Positions 22,649 to 33,371 of a stretch of DNA of 64,000 nt are shown in pieces. The stretch's first letter is position 1, and the number at the start of each line of letters is the position of its first letter. The position numbers were made by a program, and so were the translations under genes. The notes under the pieces are model-generated. The model was not told the origin of the DNA. It worked only from the letters and a program-made list of their open reading frames with translations, and ran no database searches. Origin of the DNA: Argentina anserina (Eukaryota; Streptophyta; Magnoliopsida; Rosales; Rosaceae); the NCBI RefSeq assembly GCF_933775445.1, contig NC_065877.1:23374001-23438000 (forward strand), written 5' to 3'.

Positions 22649-23290
22649 AAATAAAGAGCTGTCATTGATAGAGAGAAGCTCCTTTCCTTTGGTTGACTAT
22701 AAAATTGAACGAACTAAACTGGATCCTACTTCAGTTGTGGAGAATCTGAGGAATAAGAGGATTTATCTTGAAAATTCTGGAGCTGGTTGCATAGTAATAA
22801 TGCCTTGTCATATTTCACATTCTTGGCATAATGAAATCTCTGATGGTTGTTCGGTTCCTTTCCTCCATATGGGCGAGTGTGTTGTGAAAGAAGGAAGCGA
22901 AGTTGAAGCCACTTGAAGCTGGGAGTCCTTTGCGGATTGGAGTGCTTGCTACTAGTGCAATTTTGACAGCAGGATCTATTAGGAGAAACTGAAAAGCGAG
23001 GTAATCTTGTTTTGAAGTTTTTGTTTCAGGTTATATGGTGTTGATTACTGATGCCAAAGAAACTCTCAAGGTCATGAAATATGTTTATACTTAAGAGCAC
23101 TGGATACCCATTTCTCTGTGTAATAACACAAAATGACTGAGTTCCTTGAATCCTCAATAGCATTTGATTGTGTTCACTATTGCATTCTTCTGGTTGACGA
23201 TAGAATGGTTCAGGTTTCGGACATTTCTATAATTCTATGATACTTTTGATTCAAATAGATACACTGATATTCAGTTTTTACATGCATAGA

Positions 23291-23810
23291 TAGGGCTGTC
23301 TATTTCGACACGACCCGATAACATGACTCGAAACCCGCACGATTATAAAACGGGTCAGCGGTGGGCCAACCTGTCATGACCCATTTAATAAACGGGTCAA
23401 CGACGGGTTAACCTGCTAACATGAAATGAACCCGCATGACACGTTTAATAAAAGAGTCGAACTATATACTATATAAAATACGCGTACACAAGCTATTTAA
23501 AATGATAATATTATATGTATATAAGAATTTAGTAAGTTTTTTCTCATTTTGAACTAGAATTTCAGGTAATACAATGAATTTTTTTATTTAATTATTGTTT
23601 TAGTTAGTTATCTTATCTAAAACGACAAATATATTTATTAAATGGGTTAACGGGTCGAAAACGGGTAACCCGTTTAATAAATAGGTTAAGTTTGAGTTTA
23701 AATTTTTGACACGATTATTAAATACGTTGAATTTGGGTTTACATTTTATAACAAGCGAGGCACCTTGACCCGACACGAACCCAACCCGACACGACCCATT
23801 GACAACCCTA
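23291..23810. mobile_element. hAT-like MITE, 520 bp, in an intron of the racemase pseudogene
   Basis: The ends TAGGGCTGTC and GACAACCCTA form a 10-bp inverted repeat with one mismatch. TGCATAGA occurs immediately on both sides (23283-23290 and 23811-23818), a perfect 8-bp hAT duplication. The subterminal regions repeat CGACACGACCCG and ACGGGTTAAC words in both orientations; the middle is AT-rich and non-coding. Confidence 0.88.
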
Positions 23811-24456
23811 TGCATAGACATTTTTTGTTGCATTGACTAGTATTTTGACTATTTTCTATAGTGCATACTTACATAAATTACCGAGTCCTACCGTTTGGGA
23901 TAGATTTCTTCCTTCGGAGGATATTTCACTAGACTATAAAGTAGCATGCGCTGCTTTATTGATATCCTTTACTTGGTGGTACTTCATCAATTGCATATCA
24001 TTCCTGCCTGCTAATTTTGTATTTCTTAGTGCATTAGAATAGCAATCATGCTCATAAGTTATAACTGGATAGTATTAGCCTAAAATTTTATTCGAATTCC
24101 TAAGTGCATTGATATAGCAATCATTCACTTGTTCTGTGACCAGAAACTTTGACTCATTTGGATCGCAATTGCAGGGCTTTGAGGTTATGTTGCCAGATAA
24201 AGCGACCATGGAGCACACTGTCATCCCTGTTATTGAAGCTTTGAACAGAAAAGATATACAGGGGTCACAGAATCTTTTGAGGATTGCGCTCCAGGTTCTT
24301 CTGGTGAGGGCCGTGAACTCTGTAATTCTGGCCTCTGATGAAATGCGGGATCTACTTCCCCAGGATGATCCTCTTCTTATGAAATGCATCGACCCTATGG
24401 ATGCATTGGCCTCGTCAACCATAAAATTGGCTACATCTCCTGCAAAAGGTACCTGA

Positions 24457-25612
24457 AAGTACACTATCTGTAGAATCTGAATAGAAGGCATGTACGTATC
24501 TACGGGCACCCAAAATTTTTCTCACATAAGTAATTTTGACTATCCAACTTCCCCTTGTGGTCGGCCAAATATTGAAGCTCATTCAAGAATTTGGGAGAGT
24601 TATAACTAACACAAGAAGAAGCATCAGTACGTTAACAAGTTGGTATCAATAACTTCAAAGTTAGCAGCTGATTTTGCTAGCTTTAACAGCATAGAGATCT
24701 GCAGTGTATTAACAATCCTAGCCATCCGAAACTCTCTAAGTATCTTCATCTACAGTACGTACTATTAGAGAATACTCTACAGTGTTTAAAATACATGAGA
24801 TAATTGTATTCTTCCCCGTGCCAAGGTCAAGGTATGTTTTGGAACTGAGAATTGTGTTTCATTATGCAGACCTGATTCTACAGGCAATTTCTACAACCAT
24901 AATGTCCACGAGCAACAAATACCCTGTACTTGCAAATTTTAGTGTTACAACTTTGTCAAAGAGAAGAACTGTTACATGTGGTGACCACTCCATTGCTACT
25001 AGGAAAACTTAGGAGTGGAGTACTACATTCAAGTCGAGATAGGCCAAGAATTGGCTGTAAAACAACATCAGGAACTTCTCTGGTTACAGCTATCCTTGAG
25101 CAAAAAATTCATACGTAAAATAATAAGTATTACGCATATTTTGTTCACTTTAACTTAGTTGGAAGAGGAGAATAACATTGTAAATGCTAGCACATATCAG
25201 GTGAATTTCAGAGGCCACACACAACAATGCATATGTACTCACACGGACAGGAGCTAATAATGAGGGCCATACTTAGAGGTACCAAATTGGCAAAATACAC
25301 CATAGTGAATGCTGGCACACATAAGTTGATATACGGCACAAACATAAAATCTGCAACATTTGCCAATTGAACATCCAGAAGAACATAAAGATACTTCAAA
25401 TCCCTTTTTGTACAAAATTCAGAAAATATCCTTTTCTAGTGAAATACTGATTAATCATTTTCCTGCCTTCCTATAGTGTGTTCAGAACTTCAGATAAGTA
25501 CTATGCAATGCCTCGAGAAGAATATTATCCCTTATACATTCAACAAAAGTAAGGTGTTTAAGAAACCTAACACACTTGTTATACATAGATTTTTTCCCTC
25601 AAGCACTCAAAC
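24457..25612. other. Intergenic, start of the duplicated segment (copy A)
   Basis: No gene recognised. From about 24560 on, blocks match 37420-38530 in order, for example GAATACTCTAC, TTTTGGAACTGAGAAT and the 25157-25330 unit. They form the 3' flank of the duplicated CCCH zinc finger gene. Confidence 0.5.
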
Positions 25613-27170
25613 TCAGCACTCCACCTTCCTGTGTACAAGAGGAAATTCTTCAATCCAATCGGCATATATGCGACTCATTCTCTCAAGTTCATTCCAGTTG
25701 AAATTACCGTCCATAACTTGAACTTCTCCAGAAGTAGTACAAGTCTTCGAATGTTTAGTACCCACAATAGTGTAGCAACAAAGCTTCCTTAGCACTGTAA
25801 AACCATGAGAAATCTCCTAATATTAGTTTTCTGAAATTTGTTTGACATCCCATAAGATTGATTCAGTCTTCAAGCCAATAAAGGGCCATTGAAGAATGGT
25901 ATCATGAACTAATAAGATTCATCACTTGAAATGACTAAATGATAAGCCATGCAACATGTATGTTTATGTACTAATGTTCAGGTAATACAAAATGGATACC
26001 AATTCACAAATACTGAATATATATCATACGGATTCAAATTTTGTACAATTAATGCACATAAATACCATCCAAATACAAAGTTCTGTAAGCAGTCAACTTT
26101 GCAAATGTGGTTCAGAAACTTCTTTGGGGTGTCGTTCACACTTCTATGATTTCGTGAACATTGTTCCATTCTTATTTTCAATCTTCTGGTATTTCATGAA
26201 CCTAGGCAAAGGAATCTAGAGCTCTTATGGACAGTAAGAGATTAGTGTACCACATTTATTGATGAAATCCTTCTTCTCTTCTCTATTTCCTATTTTAGTC
26301 GAATAAAACCAGAAGTTCTATGCAACATCATTCCCAGTCTTCTATATGACAATATGAACTTACAATGACTCATACGAAGGATGAAATGGCATCTAAATTT
26401 ACATAACAAAAGAAAACGCCATCAAAACTATGTGATGCACATCCTAATTTATATGCCTTGATTAAATTGATGCAATCATATAGAATAAGAACAGTGAACA
26501 ATTTATAAATACTAAGCAGTAAGCAGTAAGCAGTAAGCAGTACACGGGACAATTTTATTACCAGCATGTCCATGAGCAAAGCTTCCACTAGCCATGCAGG
26601 TATCCTTCAGCATCCCTCTCCCATCTGCAACAGACCTTTCTGGCCTAAAATGCCTACCTCCATTAGTATCAACATCCAAACCCACAGACCTCTTGCACCC
26701 AAACTGACCGAAACCACCATTGACAGACCCACTAGCTGAAATGCTCATCACTGACTTGTCTCTGATACTTTTCTCAGTTACATGGCGAAAGCGGCATTTC
26801 TCTCCATATGCACACATCCCCTGATTCAAGAACATCTTACACAGTCCAAGTGTATCACAAACTCCATGATGAGCATACTCAGGCCTATCCAACATGCCCT
26901 TCTCATTGGCCCAACTACCCAAAGTGTTGCGCAGTTCTTGAACGCCATGAGCATAGAGACATGCCTCACCATAGTGGCAACGGCCCCTGTTGAAGTTGTT
27001 GCACAATCGGGTCTTGTAATGCAACCGTTTATGTCTCCTCTCGTCGATCATTGAGTCTGACCCAACATTAGAAATTCTGGGTTTCTTGAAAACTTGGTGG
27101 TATTCAATGTCAGAAACAGCTCCTGATCGAAGATTACTCATGACTTGAAGCTGAAGCCAACTTAGCAAAC
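24560..27170. repeat. Segmental duplication copy A (CCCH gene and its 3' flank)
   Basis: Matches 37400-39960 in the same orientation with many small indels. The copies are about 12.8 kb apart. This copy keeps the intact gene; the other is decayed and carries a truncated hAT insertion. Confidence 0.8.
25613..27141 (-). CDS. CCCH-type zinc finger protein, 253 aa
   Basis: Two exons, 27141-26562 and 25794-25613, join in frame across a GT-AG intron (762 nt with stop). Two CCCH fingers are seen: C47-X7-C55-X5-C61-X3-H65 (CNNFNRGRCHYGEACLYAH) and C101-X8-C110-X5-C116-X3-H120 (CKMFLNQGMCAYGEKCRFRH). The second exon ends SRIYADWIEEFP, a C-terminal block I recall from plant CCCH proteins. Such fingers usually bind AU-rich RNA; the target is not known from sequence. 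I start at MSNLRSG because the duplicate's aligned start is also a Met (MNNLRS). An upstream in-frame Met at 27168 would add nine residues. Confidence 0.85.
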
Positions 27171-27580
27171 CGAACTTTTTGGTGGAGTATTAAACAACCC
27201 GTAAGAGAAATTATGAATAGAGGTGAAATCTAAGAAGACCCAGATGACGAAATGTGACCCACTTTTAGAATCCAGGTGATGATAATGAGGTGGGAATGGA
27301 TGTAATTCATGGACTTTTATATATCAAGAAAACCCAGATGTAAAAAAGACCCAGAAAATTGAGGATTTCGTGAAATGGGGAAGGTCCTTAGCAAAATGTA
27401 TAACAAAGCAATTGATATGGATTATGAAGAGACATTGAGAGTCTCAGCTGAGAGTAAAACAAGAAAACCCCTAAACCCCTGAGCAAGAGTGTCTCAGTGA
27501 GCCACTGAGCCATCCTTCCAGCTTAATTGAAACCAGCCTCTTAGCACGTGCCACGCGTGTGACAATTTTCTTATGCATTC
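27142..27580. other. Upstream region of the CCCH gene
   Basis: Minus-strand promoter and leader region. No coding signature. CACGTGCCACGCGTGTG near 27545-27561 contains G-box-like words. Confidence 0.4.
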
Positions 27581-27719
27581 TTATAAAAAAAAAAGGTCAG
27601 TTTTGACACTTGAAATTAGAAAAAAAATCAAGTAAGATTTAAAAATTAGAAAAAAAAATCAGTTTCTTAAATTACTTATAGTGTTACCCCTATTTTTCGC
27701 CAAAATTACAAAGAATGTC

Positions 27720-28035
27720 ACTGTCATTTTTGTTCACAGAAGTCGTAACACCACCTTCGTCTCCGACCCGCAGCCTTTGACTAAATCGAGATTGGGGTTG
27801 ACCTCGTCGGCGTCATTGATGGCAAGGTCGATTCTAGGGTGCTCATCGAGGATAGAGAGAGAGATCATGAGGTTGCAGGCTTTGTCCTAGGTTTGCTTTG
27901 AGGCCAGGACGCCGACGATGTCGGTGAGGTCGCCGGATGCGAGAAGCTCCTTGAGTTTTGAGGCGACAAAGGCAGCGATGCCGATGACGAGGACCATGCC
28001 TGACTTGACGTACTGGACTTGGGTGAAGATTTGGA
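27720..28035 (-). pseudogene. Ribose-5-phosphate isomerase (RpiA-type) fragment
   Basis: Minus-strand reading gives YVKSGMVLVIG, AAFVASKLKELLASGDLTDI, VGVLASK, a TAG stop, then LSILDEHPRIDLAI, NDADEVNPNLDLVKG. This aligns with the N-terminal part of plant ribose-5-phosphate isomerase A. The phosphate-binding GTGST loop is deleted after VLVIG, and the GADE motif is changed to DADE. The fragment lacks introns; I recall plant cytosolic Rpi genes as intronless, so this does not prove a processed copy. Not functional. Confidence 0.85.
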
Positions 28036-28203
28036 AGCGGCGACAAGAAGGTTGGTGTTGCTACAGATGCAGCTAGCCAGAAAAAGAAACCCAGATATGG
28101 ATTTAAGGGAGAATATGATTAAGGGGTGCCCATAGCAGTTCCTGGGTGCCCACAGTAGTTTCTTCTTCTTCTTCTCCTCCTCTTCCTCACAACAGTTATA
28201 TAA

Positions 28204-28785
28204 AACAATGTGACAATGGGTGTGACAGTGGGTGTAACAGCGGGTGTGATAGGTCGTGTGACAGGTAGTGTGACAGTAGGTGTGACAGTAGGTGTGACAA
28301 CAGTTGTGATAGGTAGTGTGACAATGGATGTGACAAGATCTGTGACAGCATCTGTGATAGGTAGTGTGACAGAGGGTGTGACAACATCTGTGATAGGTAG
28401 TGTGACAGCGGGTGTGACAACATCTGTGACAGTATCTGTGATAGGATCTGTGACAACATATGTGACATGATCTGTGACAGGTAGTGTGACGGCATATGTG
28501 ACAGGTAGTGTAATAGCGGCTGTGATAGATAGTGTGATAGCGGGTATGATAAGTAGTGTGACAGTGAGTGTGATAGGTAGTGTGACAGCAGCTGTGACAG
28601 GGGTTGTGACATGGGAATGTGTGTGACAGTGGTTGTGATAGGAGGTGTGACAGTAGGTGTGGCAATTAGTGTAAATAGATAGTGTCACAACTTCTGTGAC
28701 AGTGGGTGTGATAGCGGTTGTGACAGTAGGTGTGACAGTTAAGAGATAATGTGACTGTGTCTGTGATAGGAGGTGTGACATGCCT
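28204..28785. repeat. 12-bp minisatellite, about 48 units
   Basis: Units of the form TGTGAYAGNNRN (for example TGTGACAGTAGG, TGTGATAGGTAG) follow each other for nearly 580 bp. TGTGA(C/T)A is nearly invariant and the last four or five bases vary. Because 12 is a multiple of three and the unit has no stop in most phases, three minus-strand frames stay open (up to 266, 235 and 138 codons). One plus-strand frame (86 codons) is also open. The predicted peptides are pure TVTP/TVTL, HxxCHT or LSHYLSQ repeats. I do not call any of them a gene. Confidence 0.92.
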
Positions 28786-29262
28786 AGAGAAAATGTGAAA
28801 ATATGCGAAATTTTGTTAAAATTCAAATGAAATTGTTATAAGTATGCTCAGAATGAAGAGAATAGTTAGAATTAGGGAACCTTAAACTTCGGTTTCGCCG
28901 GAATTGCTTGGAGCACCTCCATCGATGGCGGCAACTATTTGCGATGGTTGTTGTGCCTTGTACGGTTAGTTGATTCGAAGTGGGTAGTATATCAAATGAA
29001 AGATGAGAGTGAGATCTTTCTAACGGTACCAATTTCGTCAAAATTTATCACCGGACGGGAAAGTTATGGCCGAAATTAGAAAAGAAAAGGAAAAAAAGTG
29101 AGAAAGGGCAAAACAGTCCAGAAAATATTTTTAAAGTGATTTTTTTCTAATTTTATTTACATTTTTTAAATTTCTACTTAAATATGATGACTTTTTTATA
29201 ATTAATTTTCTAAGTAGTGATTTTTTTCTAATATAAGTTAAGAGATTGTACCTTTTTATAAT

Positions 29263-29747
29263 TTGCCCTAAAAAATAAAATGGTCCAAAACTGAAAGTTT
29301 AAATGTCTAAATACTTGGATGAAATATTGAGCCATATATCCAAATTTCGTGGTTGTTTCTTATGTTGCAGAAAGTTTACTTAGAGAAATGCCATTGAAGG
29401 GAACTCTTTCATACAGCATATATAGACTAGTAGAGAATTTGGTTTCTTTTGTTATTCCTAGTTTCCTACCAAACACGATAACATGCGATGATGCAGCTGA
29501 TGAATTTGCAGGCAATAACTAGAATCATGAGGTCCATTAACCTCAATCAGTAGTTGGAAGAGGAGCATAACATTGTAAATGCTGGCACACATATCGTGAA
29601 TTTCAGAGGCCACACAACAATGCATACGTACGTACGCACACAGACGGAAAGAACCATTCTTAGAAGTACCAAATAGGCAACATACAACATTGTGAATGCT
29701 TGGACTAGTATAGCAGGTTTTGTTTTGTTTTTCACGAAATCTTACTC
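29263..29747. repeat. Fragment of the duplicated segment (copy C) next to the hAT element
   Basis: 29525-29710 matches 25157-25330 and 38232-38410 (AGTTGGAAGAGGAG, GGCACACAT, TTCAGAGGCCACA). Its left flank (AGGTCCATTAACCTCAAT) is closer to copy B than to copy A. The CCCH exons are absent. Confidence 0.75.
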
Positions 29748-32700
29748 AAGAACGTAGCTACACACGAGCTACGGTAGGCTACAGCCCACTCTAAATTCTC
29801 AAAAAACTTGACTTAACTACATAATTTTTAGTGTAAATAATTCAGTTTAAAAAATTAGCCCACCCCAAATTTAAAAACTTAATCCATATATTTTTTAACT
29901 CAGTTCATTTATAATTTTTATTAAATAATTCAGTTAATAATTCAGTTTATAGAGATTTAGGTCAAAGAAGAGGAAATGTTTTTCTGTACCCCTAGTCTTT
30001 ATTCTTTAAGCAATGTTCTTCTTCCCTTCAGTTTTCTTTAAGCGGTTGTTCTTCTTCTCTTCAGTTACCAGGTACGAATGCATATACTCTTCAACTCTTG
30101 GGTATTAAGCCATTGATTTGAAATATTGAATTTAATAGGATATCATGATTCATTGAATCTATGGCACTATATTTGAATTGGAATTATATATCAATATATA
30201 GCCATATCACCCATATGGGTTTCAGGGTCTGGACGTTTGTGAATTGTTATTATATATGATTACTTGTATGTTATAATACATGGTTGAATGAAAATTAATA
30301 GGCACTCAAAAACATGTCTGATCATGATCGGCAAGCCAAGAAAGCAAAAATTTTTAGTACATGGTACAAGAAAAAAGATTCAGCTCAGTCAATTGAACGA
30401 AATAGGCCAAATAGCAGTGCACCTCTTGCATCTAATAAGCATCAACATGTTACTTCTCCTATACTCCAGCCTAGAGAGTTTGTTCCTAGTGGAGTAACTT
30501 GACTTGCATCAGATACTGACAGAGAATCTGTTCCTATAGTTGAATCAGCAATACCAGAGACTAGAGAGAATGTCCCTATTTTTTATTCAACATCTACAGA
30601 ATGTACTCCTACTCCGCCACCGCCAGTATGCAATGTTAACAGTACAATGGTCAATGAGCAACCTGATGTTGTATCTGAGACTCTTGAAGATACATATTTT
30701 GATGTTGGTGATTTAGAACGAGATCTGGGGAAAGAAAGCAAATATATGAATATCCTATTAATCAGCGTGACCGAATTCGACGTGCTTATATAAACGTGGG
30801 GTCATATCATCATAAATTTTTTGAGTATCCAAGAGTTCGGTCAGGAAACTAGTATCGTCGGTTCAATTATTCTTGGTTCCAAGATTGGTCGTGGTTAGAG
30901 TATTCACATTCTAAGAATAAAGTATTTTGCTTCCCCTGCTTTCTTTTTGCAAAGGGTCCAAAAGTTAATCATGCACTGACTACTGATGGATTTAGTGACT
31001 GGAAAAGAGTTCGAGATGGAAAGAATTGTGTATTTTTAAATCACATTGGAGGTCCATGCTCATTGCATAATAGTTGTGTGAAATGCGACAACCATTGAAT
31101 CTGTTAGTTATCTTGCATATCAAAGGTGTGCTTTTTGGGCTCAGGACGAGTCTAGGTTCCAAAAACCGTGGTAATTGTGTTGAACTTATAAAGCATACAT
31201 CAAAGTTTAGTCCGGAAGTTGCTAAAGTTGTTTTACAAAATGCCCCAAAAAATGCATACACCTCACCCACAATTCAAAAGGAGATTTTGAATATTCTAGC
31301 AAACAAGGTGAGAATGCACATTCGAGGAGAAGTTGGAGATTCTAGCTTTTGTATTCTTGTTGATGAAGCACAAGACTCAACTCATAAAGAGCAAATGGCT
31401 ATTATTTTGAGATTTTTCGACAAAGAGGGTTTTTTAAGAGAACGTTTTTTTGATATTGTGATGGTTGTAGACACTATTGCCAAGACACTTCATCAAGAGA
31501 TATCTAAAGTTCTTCTCCATCATAATTTGCAAGTTGAAAGATTAAGAGGTCAGGGGTATGATGGTGCTAGTAATATGAGAGGTGAATGAAATGGGTTGCA
31601 GGCATTATTTATGAGGGATTGCTCATATGCATATTATGTACATTGTTTCGCTCATCAGTTACAATTGGTCTTGGTTGCAGCTTCAAGAAAAAGTTGATCC
31701 TATTTGGAAATTCTTTTCTTCCTTGAGTTCTATTGTCAATGTTATTTGTGCTTCTCCAAAACGTCATACTGAATTTCATGTTGCTCAAGTTATGCATATT
31801 ACAGAATTGGTTATAGCAGGTGAGCGTGGAACATGTAGAGGACTCAATCAGATTGGTACCTTGCATAGACCTGGAGCTACCCGTTGGGGTTCTCATTTTA
31901 CTTCAGTGTGTGACTTGATAGATAAATATGATGCAACTTGTACCATTCTGGAATTTATTATGGATGATAAAACAACAGAGTCTTTACGTGCGGAGGCTGA
32001 TGGTGCTTACAATGCAATTAGATCATTTCACTTCATATTCATCTTGCATTTGTTGAAAAAAGTGATGGGACTTATTGATATCTTATGTCAAAAGTTGCAG
32101 CAAAAATCTCAAGATATTTTGAATGCTATGAACCTGGTGGAAATTACAGTGAATTCTCTTCATAAGTTAAGAGAAGACGGCTGGGAAGATTTTCTTGAAA
32201 AAGTGGTGTCTTTTTGCAGAAAGCATGATATAGATATTCCTGACATGGACGGTCAATTCAATATGAGTTCACGTCGCCGTAATTGTCAACAAAGATTATG
32301 TCAAGGATTATTTGAAACAAAAAAATCAATGACATATCAAATGATTGATCGGTTAATTCGTCTTGTTTTGACTTTGCCGGTTTCCACAGGAACTACAGAG
32401 AGATCATTTTCAACTATAAAACGTATCAAAACAATGTTGCGCAACAAGATGGAGAATGACTTCTTGGCTGATAACATGATTGTCCACATCGAAAAGGAAT
32501 TGGCTGAGAACTATGATGCGGACTCAATAATTACAGAATTTGCTTCTATTCAAGAGCGAAGAGTGCAATTTGACTAAGTATGTTATTATGTCTTGGACAA
32601 ATGTTCGTTATCAAAATTTTATTAATGATGATTTTGTTTATTATTCAATTAGCTACATAATTTTATAACACATACAGTTATCTTAATATATAGTTATATA

Positions 32701-32781
32701 TATATATATATATATAATGAACGTTCATCAAAAAACAATTTCTAGCCCACCCCAAATCATAATCCTAGCTCCGCCCAAGAT
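29748..32781 (+). mobile_element. hAT-family transposon with broken transposase, 3,034 bp
   Basis: TCTTACTC flanks both sides (29740-29747 and 32782-32789), a perfect 8-bp duplication. The right end reversed reads GGGCGGAGCTAGG and then TTTGGGGTGGGC, as in common plant hAT ends. The left end (GAACGTAGCTAC) is more degenerate but shares AGCTA. The transposase remnants inside belong to the TTF-zinc-finger/DUF4371 branch. A TA run sits at 32697-32716. Confidence 0.88.
30314..32577 (+). pseudogene. hAT transposase pseudogene (TTF zinc finger, DUF4371, dimerisation)
   Basis: Reads from MSDHDRQAKKAKIFSTWYKK. A TTF-type zinc finger zone follows at about 30730-31060 (WSWLEYSHSKNKVFCFPCF, then GFSDWKRV). 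The DUF4371/RNase-H-like catalytic part is at about 31100-31690 (SSFCILVDEAQDSTHKEQMA, then GQGYDGASNMRGE and YVHCFAHQLQLVLVA). The C-terminal hAT dimerisation region is at about 32370-32577 (STGTTERSFSTIKRIKT). Stops at about 30500, 30850 and 31587 and several frame changes break it. Confidence 0.88.
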
Positions 32782-32789
32782 TCTTACTC

Positions 32790-33366
32790 TTATCAAACAT
32801 AATTAATGTGATGATGCAGCTGATGCAATTGAGCCTATTACTTCGTCTAGGAACTACACAAGGAAGACAGACTAGTTTATTCTCTGGAGAATAGACAGCA
32901 TTAGATCGCGAACCTTTAGAAGCCCATTCTACCGCATTAATCAATTAAGCTTCGTAAAGTTTGAAATAAGCAGTACATACACAGATAACAATTCTCATTG
33001 GCACACAACATAACTTGTATATATTGTTCCTAGTAATATCTTTCAGAGTTTTATATGATATATGTACTCACAGTACTTTATAAAAATTTATAAACTGATA
33101 GGAATTTAAAAAATATATATCCAGTGCAGCTTACTGCTCCAAATGCACATCTAACACATTTTCTAACAGCAAGTAGCAGAAAGAATGATCTGGTAACCAG
33201 TTGTCGCAGGTTCGATTCCAAAGTAGTTTTAAACATCAGCCATGCATATCTGTCACATAAGAAACAACCACCGAAAATATGTTTGTCAATTCTATCACGA
33301 AAAAATTGCAGAATTTCAAAGGAAACAATTACGTACGTAGCTAATCTGATATTAAGGTTCATTACT
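32790..33366. other. Intergenic, no gene recognised
   Basis: GATGATGCAGCTGATG at 32812-32827 repeats 29489-29504 on the other side of the hAT element. A tRNA-like B-box (GGTTCGATTCC, 33210-33220) is present without a foldable tRNA. Confidence 0.4.
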
Positions 33367-33371
33367 CAAAA

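Larger units (their letters stand above)
15158..24456 (+). pseudogene. Aspartate/glutamate racemase-like pseudogene, disrupted by three transposons
   Basis: Pieces occur in order on the plus strand. An N-terminal exon starts at ATG 15158 (MTTSFHTLNYPFHRLGF). After the MITE at 15305-16001 it continues to 16198 (IYFLKKLFHWSKNEES). After the Copia element it resumes at 22654 with ELSLIERSSFPLVD and CIVIMPCHISHSWHNEIS. The last exon, 24175-24456, encodes GFEVMLPDKATMEHTVIP and ends DPMDALASSTIKLA. The MPCHISH stretch carries the cysteine expected in this cofactor-independent racemase family. Apart from the transposons there are frameshifts near 16070-16110, at about 22895-22905 and near 22975, plus stops, so no racemase can be made. 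The plant relative I have in mind is Arabidopsis At1g15410. Confidence 0.85.
27581..29262. mobile_element. Candidate Pack-type DNA element carrying an Rpi fragment and a minisatellite
   Basis: The ends are imperfect AT-rich inverted repeats of about 50 bp. The left reads TATAAAAAAAAAAGGT, then ACTTGAAATTAG and AAAAAAAATCA. The right, reversed, reads TATAAAAAGGT, then ACTTATATTAG and AAAAAAATCA. Between them lie a gene fragment and a tandem array of different base composition. I found no clear target duplication and no transposase. Low-complexity similarity of the ends is the main alternative. Confidence 0.4.

Noticed and set aside
27865..28826. Long minus-strand frames (266, 235 and 138 codons) over the minisatellite
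   Set aside because: They arise because the 12-bp unit is a multiple of three without stops. The peptides are pure repeats with no domain, and three overlapping frames cannot all be real.
33180..33240. tRNA-like B-box GGTTCGATTCC
   Set aside because: No A-box and no cloverleaf can be formed; the T-stem pairs over only two or three bases. At most a SINE scrap.
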